Origin: Pseudomonas extremorientalis
GTDB taxonomy: Bacteria > Pseudomonadota > Gammaproteobacteria > Pseudomonadales > Pseudomonadaceae
Direction of reading: 5' to 3'
DNA: 41,718 bases
Assembly (NCBI RefSeq): GCF_001870465.1
Contig: NZ_MDGK01000059.1
Coordinates: forward strand, 1-41,718
In this document: one piece after another, positions 32,867 to 39,734 of the stretch
Layout of the letters: every line of letters begins with the position of its first letter
Numbering within the stretch: the stretch's first letter is position 1
Notes under the pieces: model-generated
The model's input: the letters and a program-made list of their open reading frames with translations, nothing else
Databases searched by the model: none
What the model was told of the DNA's origin: nothing
Translations under genes and position numbers: made by a program

Positions 32867-34237
32867 CTAGGCCAACAACTGGCTCAACACGGCCCGCAAC
32901 TTGCCGGGCTTGACCGGCTTGTTCAGCAACGGCGCTTCCAACCGGCGCAACGCCCTACGGCACTGGTCGGTGCGGTCGGCGCTAATGATCACGGCCGGGA
33001 TGTTCAGTTCGAAATGCTCACGCAGGTGCTTGACCACCGCACACCCCACCACCCCATGGTCGAGGTGATAATCGGCCAGGATCAGTTCCGGCGCCCTGCC
33101 CTCCAACGCCAGCAACGCTCCGGCCTGGTCGGTGGCGGTAACCACATCACAGCCCCATTGCCCGAGTAGCGCGCGCATGCTGTCGAGGATGCTCACCTCG
33201 TTGTCGATCACCAGCAGACGCCGTCCCGGCAGCGGGTTGCCGGTGGTCGGCTGGGCTGGCAACTGGCTGATCGGCAGAGGGATCTCGTTGCTCAACGGCA
33301 CCTCGATACTGAACATCGAGCCACGTCCCGGCCACGAGCGTACGGCGATGGGGTAACCCAGGATCTCGGCGATCCGCTCGACAATCGCCAGCCCCAGCCC
33401 AACGCCTTTACGGTCCGCTGCGCGGCCGACGTCAAGCTGGTTGAACTCGAGGAAGATCGCCTCCAGCCGGTCCTCCGCAATCCCGCGCCCGGTGTCCCAG
33501 ACCTCCAGGCGCAGGCCATCGCCCCGCTTACGCGCGCCCAACAGGATGCAACCTTCGTCGGTATAGCGACAGGCATTGCTGAGGAAGTTACGCAAAATCC
33601 GCGTCAGCAATCGCAAGTCGGTGTTGATCGCATAGCAGCCGGTGTGCACCCGCAGGCTCAACCCGGCCGCCTGGGCCACCGACTGGAACTCCGAGACCAG
33701 CGGCGCGAACAATTCGTCGAGGCGGTACAGCGCCACATCTGGCTTGACCGCCGCCTGGTCGAGCCGCGAGATGTCCAGCAAGTCGGTGAGCAAGTCCTCG
33801 GCGCCCTCCAGCGCCTGGTGCGTGCGCTCCACCAGCACCTGCTCGACGCTGGGCAACGACCGTTCACGCAAGGTGGCGATCAACAAGCGTGCGGCATTCA
33901 GCGGTTGCAACAGGTCGTGGCTGGCGGCGGCGAGGTATTTGTCCTTGCTGCGGTTGGCGGCCTGGGCGGCGTCGCGGGCGTCGCGCAGGTCCTGTTCGAT
34001 CTGCTCGCGCTGGGCGATCTGCTGTTGCAGGTTGTGGTTGGCTTCCAACAGTTCATCGGTGCGTGCGGCGACCCGCTGCTCCAACTCGTCATTGAGACGG
34101 ATATAGCGCTTGCGCTCAGCCTCCAGCTCATCCAGCCGCGCCGTGAGTTCCGGGTAATGGCTCTTGCGCGCCGACTGGTCGCCCAGCCCCAGCAACCCGG
34201 CGAGTGCGCGTTGCTGGTCGTCAGAGAGCTTCGCCAT
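32867..34237 (-). CDS. Soluble hybrid histidine kinase/response regulator (ErcS-prime-like)
   Basis: The 456-aa protein has no membrane segment. A coiled coil (about residues 30-85) leads into the dimerisation domain with phospho-acceptor His in AASHDLLQPLNAARL. The ATPase domain follows, with N-box RNFLSNACRYTDEG, G1 WDTGRGIAEDRLEAI and G2 GVGLGLAIVERI. The C-terminal receiver has phospho-acceptor Asp in LILADYHLDHG and Lys in LLNKPVKPG. Position next to ercA and the exa genes matches the ethanol-oxidation regulatory network described in P. aeruginosa (ErcS/ErcS-prime) and P. putida. The start ATG at 34237 overlaps ercA by 17 nt; longer starts read into ercA. The input signal is not evident because no sensor domain is seen. 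Confidence 0.86.
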   Translation of the reverse strand: MAKLSDDQQRALAGLLGLGDQSARKSHYPELTARLDELEAERKRYIRLNDELEQRVAARTDELLEANHNLQQQIAQREQIEQDLRDARDAAQAANRSKDKYLAAASHDLLQPLNAARLLIATLRERSLPSVEQVLVERTHQALEGAEDLLTDLLDISRLDQAAVKPDVALYRLDELFAPLVSEFQSVAQAAGLSLRVHTGCYAINTDLRLLTRILRNFLSNACRYTDEGCILLGARKRGDGLRLEVWDTGRGIAEDRLEAIFLEFNQLDVGRAADRKGVGLGLAIVERIAEILGYPIAVRSWPGRGSMFSIEVPLSNEIPLPISQLPAQPTTGNPLPGRRLLVIDNEVSILDSMRALLGQWGCDVVTATDQAGALLALEGRAPELILADYHLDHGVVGCAVVKHLREHFELNIPAVIISADRTDQCRRALRRLEAPLLNKPVKPGKLRAVLSQLLA

Positions 34238-35384
34238 AGACGACCTCGACGTCACGCTGGCTCGACTCTCTCGGGTTGGTGAGGATGCACGGATCCCCCA
34301 TCGCATGCTGGGACAGGAACGGAATATCCGCCACGCGCACACCATGCAGGCCAAGGGTTTCGTGGAAGCCGATGGCCCGCTTGAGCGCTATCAAATGCTC
34401 CACCAGCCGCCCGCAGATCTGCCGGTGATTGAGGCCGCGACAGTCGATGCCAAACGTCTCGGCAATCACCTTGAAACGCTCCGGCGCCGAGCTGTAGTTG
34501 AACGCCACCACATGCTCCACCAGCACTGCGTTGCACAGCCCATGGGGCAGGTCGAGGAAGCCGCCGAGGCTGTGGGACATGGCGTGCACTGCGCCGAGAA
34601 TCGCGTTGGAAAACGCCAACCCGGCCTGCATGCTGCCGAGCATGATCTTCTCGCGCAGGGCGATGTCCGTAGGGTTCGCGATCATCTGCACCAGGTTGCC
34701 GTTGATCAGGCGCATTGCCTCCAGCGCATGGGGGTCGGTGAGTGGGCCGTGGCCGGTGGAAACGAACGCCTCGATAGCATGCACCAATGCGTCGATGCCG
34801 GTGCAGGCGGACAGGAACGGGTCCATGCTGGCCGTGGTTTCCGGGTCGATCAGCGACACATCCGGCACTACCGCCTTGCTGACGATAGAGAACTTCATGC
34901 GTTCCTGCTGGTTGGAAATGATCACGAACTGCGAGACATCCGCCGAGGTACCGGCGGTGGTGGGGATCAGGATCAGCGGCGGGCTGGGCACGCGAAGGGT
35001 GTCGACGCCCTCGAACTCAAGAATGCTGCGCCCGTGGGCCACCACGATGCCGATGGCCTTGCCGCAGTCCATCGGGCTGCCGCCGCCGATGGCTACGATC
35101 ACGTCGCAGTGGTGTTCGCGGTACACCTCGGCGCCGGTCATCACTTCTTCGACACGCGGGTTGGGCGAGACGGCGCTGTACAGGCAGTAGTCGATGCCGA
35201 GGGCTTGCAGGCTGGCTTCCACATCGGCCACCCAACCGGCGGCGATCACGCCGGGGTCGCTGACCACCAGCACCTTGCGCGCGCCGAAGGTCTTGGCGTA
35301 GTTACCGACGTTGTGCCGGCAACCGGCTCCAAAGATGATTTCAGGCGAGACGAATTTACGCAGGAGGCTCAGATTTGGGCTCAT
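34221..35384 (-). CDS. ercA: ErcA-like iron-containing alcohol dehydrogenase
   Basis: The 387-aa group III (Fe-dependent) alcohol dehydrogenase has the NAD-binding GGGSPMDCGKAI and TTAGTSADVSQF. The metal-ligand region is GIDALVHAIEAF and HAMSHSLGGFLDLPHG with three spaced His. In P. aeruginosa ErcA is needed for regulation of ethanol oxidation rather than bulk flux, which fits its coupling to the histidine kinase gene here (17-nt overlap). The P. putida counterpart lies next to the ped cluster in the same way. The ATG at 35384 has only a weak upstream site (CAGG). The pqqA gene precedes it by 104 nt on the same strand, so the two may share a transcript. Confidence 0.9.
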   Translation of the reverse strand: MSPNLSLLRKFVSPEIIFGAGCRHNVGNYAKTFGARKVLVVSDPGVIAAGWVADVEASLQALGIDYCLYSAVSPNPRVEEVMTGAEVYREHHCDVIVAIGGGSPMDCGKAIGIVVAHGRSILEFEGVDTLRVPSPPLILIPTTAGTSADVSQFVIISNQQERMKFSIVSKAVVPDVSLIDPETTASMDPFLSACTGIDALVHAIEAFVSTGHGPLTDPHALEAMRLINGNLVQMIANPTDIALREKIMLGSMQAGLAFSNAILGAVHAMSHSLGGFLDLPHGLCNAVLVEHVVAFNYSSAPERFKVIAETFGIDCRGLNHRQICGRLVEHLIALKRAIGFHETLGLHGVRVADIPFLSQHAMGDPCILTNPRESSQRDVEVVYGEAL

Positions 35385-35488
35385 TGGAAAGCCTGTTTTT
35401 ATTATTTTGGAAGAATGCGCTCCACACTAACCGATCCGGCTGCGAATGCAATCAGACCAAAGAGGCATCCTTCCGACAGCTCCCGCGA

Positions 35489-35560
35489 TCAACGGCTGGC
35501 GAAGTACATGGTCACTTCGAAGCCGATACGCAGGTCGGTAAACGCAGGTTTGGTCCACAT
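35489..35560 (-). CDS. pqqA: PqqA: PQQ precursor peptide (lone copy)
   Basis: A 23-codon gene is read on the minus strand from ATG 35558-35560 to TGA 35489-35491, with AGAGGA upstream at good spacing. The peptide begins MWTKPAFTDLRIGFEV and ends TMYFASR. E15 and Y19 in E-V-T-M-Y are the two residues that PqqE cross-links to build pyrroloquinoline quinone. The match to PqqA is nearly full length. No pqqB, C, D or E lies beside it, so it must rely on the main pqq operon elsewhere. It sits between exaC and ercA, where extra precursor would serve the PQQ-dependent ExaA. Confidence 0.93.
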   Translation of the reverse strand: MWTKPAFTDLRIGFEVTMYFASR

Positions 35561-35581
35561 GGGGGCAGTCCTCTTGTTGTT

Positions 35582-35595
35582 CCGGAAAATTCCGG
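35582..35595. promoter_or_regulatory. 14-bp palindrome upstream of pqqA
   Basis: CCGGAA and TTCCGG flank AA, 21 bp before the pqqA start codon. Another palindrome, TACTT-TCG-AAGTA, lies at 35636-35648. Both are candidate operators or leader structures; no factor is identified. Confidence 0.4.
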
Positions 35596-35689
35596 TGGGG
35601 TCATTAATGCATGGGGGAGATGGGGCAGCGAATGCTACTTTCGAAGTATCAAGCGCACTGCATTAGTCGCGAATGTACAGAGGCCAAAA

Positions 35690-35778
35690 TGTGGGAGGGG
35701 GCTTGCCCCCGATGGCAGCGGGTCAGTCAACATTTATGTCAATGACACACCGCTATCGGGGGCAAGCCCCCTCCCACA
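35690..35778. repeat. REPIN between exaC and pqqA
   Basis: A forward REP (TGTGGGAGG from 35690) and an inverted REP (from 35755 to 35778) form an intact pair. It separates the exaC end from the pqqA promoter region, both on the minus strand, and could reduce read-through. Confidence 0.9.
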
Positions 35779-35802
35779 GGGGACCGCGTTGCAATCAGAG
35801 GG

Positions 35803-37323
35803 TCAGAAGAAGCCCAGCGGGTTGATGTCGTAGCTCACCAGCAGGTTCTTGGTCTGCTGGTAGTGATCCAACATCATCTTGTGGTTTTCACGCCCGACGC
35901 CCGATTTTTTGTACCCGCCAAACGCCGCATGCGCCGGGTACAGGTGATAACAGTTGGTCCACACCCGACCCGCCTTGATCGCCCGGCCCATGCGGTAGGC
36001 GCGGTTGATGTCGCGGGTCCACAGGCCGGCGCCCAGGCCGAACTCGCTGTCATTGGCAATCGCCAGGGCTTCGGCCTCGTCCTTGAAGGTGGTCACGCCC
36101 ACCACCGGGCCGAAGATTTCCTCCTGGAACACACGCATCTTGTTGTGGCCCTTGAGCAGGGTCGGTTGGATGTAATAGCCGCTGGACAGGTCGCCTTCCA
36201 GGCGCTCGGCCGCGCCGCCGGTGAGCAGCACCGCGCCCTCTTCCTGGGCGATCTTGAGGTAGGACAGGATCTTGTCGTATTGCTGCTCCGAGGCCTGGGC
36301 GCCGACCATAGTCTCGGTGTCCAGCGGGTTGCCGCGCTTGATCTTGACGATCTTCTTCATCACCTCGGCCATGAACGGCTCGTAGATCGACTCCTGCACC
36401 AGCGCCCGCGAGGGGCAGGTGCACACTTCGCCCTGGTTGAAGAACGCCAGCACCAGACCTTCGGCCGCCTTTTCGATAAACGCAGGCTCGGCGCTCATGA
36501 TGTCTTCGAAGAAGATGTTCGGCGACTTGCCGCCCAGCTCCACGGTGGACGGGATGATATTCTCGGCCGCCGCGTGCATGATGTGCGCGCCCACCGGGGT
36601 GGAGCCGGTAAAGGCGATCTTGGCGATGCGCTTGCTGGTAGCCAGGGCCTCCCCGGCCTCGCGGCCAAAACCTTGCACGATGTTCAGCACGCCGGGCGGC
36701 AGCAGGTCGCCGATCAGCTCGGCAAACACCATGATCGACAACGGCGTCTGCTCGGCCGGCTTGAGCACGATGCAGTTACCGGCGGCGAGTGCCGGCGCGA
36801 GTTTCCACGCCGCCATCAGCAATGGGAAGTTCCACGGGATGATCTGCCCGACCACGCCCAATGGTTCGTGAAAATGATAAGCCGCTGTGTGCTCGTTGAT
36901 CTCGGCGGCCCCGCCTTCCTGGGCACGGATACACCCGGCGAAGTAGCGGAAATGGTCAGCGGCCAGGGGCATGTCGGCATTGAGGGTTTCGCGCACGGCC
37001 TTGCCGTTGTCCCAGGTCTCGGCCACAGCCAGCACTTCCAGGTTCTGCTCGATACGGTCGGCGATTTTCAGCAGCACCAGGGCGCGGTCCTGGGCCGAGG
37101 TCTTGCCCCAGGCATCGGCGGCGGCGTGGGCGGCGTCAAGGGCCTTATCGACATCGGCGGCGCTGGAACGCGGGAACTCGGCGATGACTTCACCGGTGAC
37201 CGGCGAGGTATTGGTGAAGTACTCACCCTTGAGCGGTGCGACGAACTCACCGCCGATGTAGTTGCCGTAGCGCGGCTTGAAGCTGACGATGGCGCCGGGG
37301 GTGCCAGGTTGGGCGTAGATCAT
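35803..37323 (-). CDS. exaC: ExaC-like NAD+-dependent acetaldehyde dehydrogenase
   Basis: This 506-aa cytosolic aldehyde dehydrogenase converts acetaldehyde from ethanol oxidation to acetate. IIPWNFPLLMAAWKLAPAL is the cofactor region, FTGSTPVGAHI the Rossmann loop, and VELGGKSPNIFF carries the general-base Glu. The nucleophile Cys is in FFNQGEVCTCPSR. The signature FGGYKKSGVGRENH lies near the C-terminus. Strong similarity to ExaC/AldB-type enzymes and position in the exa cluster support the call. It is the fourth gene of a minus-strand series exaB, SoxYZ-like, metallo-hydrolase, exaC, beginning 14 nt after its neighbour. Confidence 0.93.
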   Translation of the reverse strand: MIYAQPGTPGAIVSFKPRYGNYIGGEFVAPLKGEYFTNTSPVTGEVIAEFPRSSAADVDKALDAAHAAADAWGKTSAQDRALVLLKIADRIEQNLEVLAVAETWDNGKAVRETLNADMPLAADHFRYFAGCIRAQEGGAAEINEHTAAYHFHEPLGVVGQIIPWNFPLLMAAWKLAPALAAGNCIVLKPAEQTPLSIMVFAELIGDLLPPGVLNIVQGFGREAGEALATSKRIAKIAFTGSTPVGAHIMHAAAENIIPSTVELGGKSPNIFFEDIMSAEPAFIEKAAEGLVLAFFNQGEVCTCPSRALVQESIYEPFMAEVMKKIVKIKRGNPLDTETMVGAQASEQQYDKILSYLKIAQEEGAVLLTGGAAERLEGDLSSGYYIQPTLLKGHNKMRVFQEEIFGPVVGVTTFKDEAEALAIANDSEFGLGAGLWTRDINRAYRMGRAIKAGRVWTNCYHLYPAHAAFGGYKKSGVGRENHKMMLDHYQQTKNLLVSYDINPLGFF

Positions 37324-37337
37324 GGTGAGGCCTCTGC

Positions 37338-38276
37338 TTATTGTTGGGTGTTGATGGGCTGCATCTGGGTGCGTTCGTAGTGGGGGTACAGGTGGGTCAC
37401 GCTGCGGGTCAGTTCATAGCGGCTCAGGTTGATGCCCGCGAATCGCTCGGGGATCGGGCTGCGGATCAGCTCTGGCATGTCGCTGCCATGGGCTGCCCCG
37501 TCGCGTAGCAATTGATCGAGCCAGGTGAGGTAGTCACGCATCTGTTCGAAGGGTTTGGCGTCGGTCGCAATGGGGCCGTGGCCGGGCACGATCAGGGTCC
37601 AGGGCAAGCCTTGCAGGGTGGCGATATCCGCCAGCCAGATCGCCAGCCCCGGTGAATGGGGCGTGGTGAGTGCGCGCTGGTAGAACACCAGGTCGCCGGC
37701 AAACAGCACGCCGGTCCTGCGGTCGAGGATCGCCAGGTCGGCGCCGGTATGGCCGCGCAGGTGTAGCAGTTGCAGGTCGTGGCTGCCGAAGGTTTTCACC
37801 CCCGCTGGCAGGGCTTCGGAGGGCAACACCACTTCGGTGCCGCGCATCCAGTCACCCACCATGCGGTACAGGTTCTCGGCCATGCTGTCGCCCTGCTCAT
37901 GCAGCAAATTCTTGGTGCCGGCCACGGCGCCAATCGGTACATCCCTGAAGGCTTGGTTGCCCAGGCCGTGGTCGGGATGGTGGTGCGTCAGCAGCACCTG
38001 GATCACCGGTTTGTCGGTGACACGGGCGATGGCCTGGCGCAGGGCTTCGCCGTAGCGCCTGGACGGCCCGGTGTCGATCACCACCACGCCGGGCTCGGTG
38101 ACGATGAACCCGACATTGACGATATTGCCGCCATTGTCCCTGGTGAAGTTGTCGGTGCTGCCTTCCAGCAGCCAGGTGTTATCGGCGATCAACCGAGGTT
38201 TGAGGACGTAATCCAGGTCCGCCAGCACCGGCAGGCTGAACAGCAGCAGCCACAGCACAATCCAGCGCAGGCTCAT
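37338..38276 (-). CDS. Quinoprotein-associated metallo-beta-lactamase-fold hydrolase
   Basis: The 312-aa exported protein (signal peptide ending VLA near residue 19) has the MBL zinc signature THHHPDHGLGNQAF, a later GHTGADLAI and VPGHGPIATD, giving the His/Asp ligands of a dinuclear zinc site. It fits the family called quinoprotein relay system zinc metallohydrolase, found only beside PQQ-dependent dehydrogenases and a SoxYZ-like carrier. Its substrate is unknown. Its start overlaps the carrier gene by 4 nt. Periplasmic location next to ExaA and ExaB suggests a role in maturation or electron relay of the alcohol dehydrogenase. Confidence 0.88.
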   Translation of the reverse strand: MSLRWIVLWLLLFSLPVLADLDYVLKPRLIADNTWLLEGSTDNFTRDNGGNIVNVGFIVTEPGVVVIDTGPSRRYGEALRQAIARVTDKPVIQVLLTHHHPDHGLGNQAFRDVPIGAVAGTKNLLHEQGDSMAENLYRMVGDWMRGTEVVLPSEALPAGVKTFGSHDLQLLHLRGHTGADLAILDRRTGVLFAGDLVFYQRALTTPHSPGLAIWLADIATLQGLPWTLIVPGHGPIATDAKPFEQMRDYLTWLDQLLRDGAAHGSDMPELIRSPIPERFAGINLSRYELTRSVTHLYPHYERTQMQPINTQQ

Positions 38277-39016
38277 GGGATGGCCGCCTCGAACTGGTTG
38301 CCGCTGGTGTCGCGCAGGGTCAGGCGCGTGGGCTCGCGGCCTTCGATGTCGAAGGCCAGGCTGGGGTTTTCGCTGACGGCGGGGAACAGTTCCAGGCGTG
38401 CCAGCAGTTGGTTATCTGCGCCACGCAGCTCGGCCTGGTGGATAAAGAATTCGGGAATACCGCTGATCATGCCGTTATCCATCGGATGGGCAACTTGCAG
38501 TTTCACGCGGCTGAACTCGGCACGCGGGTAACGGCCGCCGAGCACTTCGCCCAGGTGTTCTTCCCAGCCGGGTTGGGTGCGCACCACGCTGGGCGCGGTG
38601 CAGCCGCCACCGGCGGCATCGATCAGGGCCGAGCCGACATGCCACATGCCATCCCGGGTGAGCACCGCTGCACGCAACGGCGTGGCCTGTTCGATACGAA
38701 TCCGCAGCGACAGCCACGGCAGTACTGGCCCCAACGGCTGGAAATCGACGATCTGCGGCAGCGGGTTCAGCTCGGCCCAGGCAAGGATCTTCACCACGTC
38801 CCCCTTGAAGGCGCGGGCGTCGATCTCCAGCGGCACCTGGCGCGCATCCTCGGCGAACGGCGGCGCCAGGAGCTTCACCCGCTCGTCGAACACAAACGCT
38901 GCATTGTCGAGCAAGCGCTGGTGATAGTAGGCCCACATCACCGAGGGCACCGGGTCCACGGGCGCGCCCCAGGCCAGCATCGGCACACAGCACAGCCACC
39001 ACCCGCGCAGGCCCAT
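38273..39016 (-). CDS. Quinoprotein-associated SoxYZ-like carrier protein
   Basis: The 247-aa exported protein has a signal peptide ending AWG. An N-terminal SoxY-like domain contains ARAFKGDVVKIL and ends in AAGGGCTAP, where the Cys follows Gly residues as in the SoxY swinging-arm motif. A C-terminal SoxZ-like domain follows (VAHPMDNG, FFIHQAEL). In Sox systems that Cys carries sulfur intermediates; in this fused form, seen only near quinoprotein dehydrogenases, the cargo is unknown. It is 3 nt downstream of exaB and overlaps the metallo-hydrolase gene, so the three act as one transcription unit. Confidence 0.88.
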   Translation of the reverse strand: MGLRGWWLCCVPMLAWGAPVDPVPSVMWAYYHQRLLDNAAFVFDERVKLLAPPFAEDARQVPLEIDARAFKGDVVKILAWAELNPLPQIVDFQPLGPVLPWLSLRIRIEQATPLRAAVLTRDGMWHVGSALIDAAGGGCTAPSVVRTQPGWEEHLGEVLGGRYPRAEFSRVKLQVAHPMDNGMISGIPEFFIHQAELRGADNQLLARLELFPAVSENPSLAFDIEGREPTRLTLRDTSGNQFEAAIP

Positions 39017-39019
39017 GGC

Positions 39020-39481
39020 TTACTCCTCGACGTGCACGCTGTCGAGGTAGGTGCGCACCGCCCACAGGGCTTCCTGGCTGAGGTAGTCGGCCATTTTCGG
39101 CATGTACACCCGGCCATCGCGCACGGCGCCGTGGCGCACACGTTCCACGAACCATTCATCGCCGGCGTCGCCGGCATCGAGCATGCGCAGGTCGGGGGCG
39201 ATGCCACCGGACTTGGCTTCCAGGCCATGGCACGCCGCGCAGTTCTGGTTATAGGCCGACGCACCGACCTCCACCGCTTTGTCATGTTCGGGCGTGGTGC
39301 GATAGGGGTTGGTGGCGGCCCAGCCATCGGCGTCCAGCGGCACACCAGCGTCCTTGATCGGGGTGAGGCCTTTGGTTTCCACGGCGGTGGGCGTCACGTT
39401 GCCGTGAGCCCAGGCGGATCCACTACTGATTGCACTGGCGAGCAGGCAGGCGGTAATCAAGGCGTTGCGTTTTGTTGTCAT
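39020..39481 (-). CDS. exaB: ExaB-like cytochrome c550
   Basis: This 153-aa periplasmic mono-heme cytochrome c accepts electrons from the PQQ alcohol dehydrogenase and passes them to the oxidase chain. The signal peptide ends AWA, with mature HGNVTPTAVETKGL. The haem-attachment site is CAACH, and the probable axial Met is in VYMPKMADYLSQE. The sequence closely follows P. aeruginosa ExaB as remembered (GASAYNQNCA, LEAKSGGIAPDLR). It is divergent from exaA across a 253-bp control region, as in the exaA-exaBC arrangement. Confidence 0.93.
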   Translation of the reverse strand: MTTKRNALITACLLASAISSGSAWAHGNVTPTAVETKGLTPIKDAGVPLDADGWAATNPYRTTPEHDKAVEVGASAYNQNCAACHGLEAKSGGIAPDLRMLDAGDAGDEWFVERVRHGAVRDGRVYMPKMADYLSQEALWAVRTYLDSVHVEE

Positions 39482-39644
39482 TATTTTTCCCTCGGGAGTG
39501 CACGCAAAACCTCTTGGCAGAGGCTATGGCAACCATCTTAGGAAGCACCCGGCAGGACCCGTATGCTGCTTTGGTGGGCGGGTTCTCATCCGTTGGTAGC
39601 AGGCCTTGTGGGGCACTGCTAAATCAGAGGCGGTTCGGGAAATT

Positions 39645-39668
39645 GTCCCGGCAACACCGGGACTTTTT
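39645..39668 (+). terminator. Terminator-like hairpin in the exaA leader (possible attenuator)
   Basis: GTCCCGG (39645-39651) and CCGGGAC (39657-39663) pair around CAACA and are followed by TTTTT. The hairpin lies about 66 bp before the exaA start on the same strand. An upstream CGGGA (39636-39640) can pair with TCCCG (39646-39650) and would exclude the terminator fold. Alternatively it ends some other short transcript. Confidence 0.5.
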
Positions 39669-39734
39669 CCGTATTCGCCACGGCGTTCACATCGCACCCT
39701 GTGCAGGCCATAACCTCCACTGGGAACTGCAACC

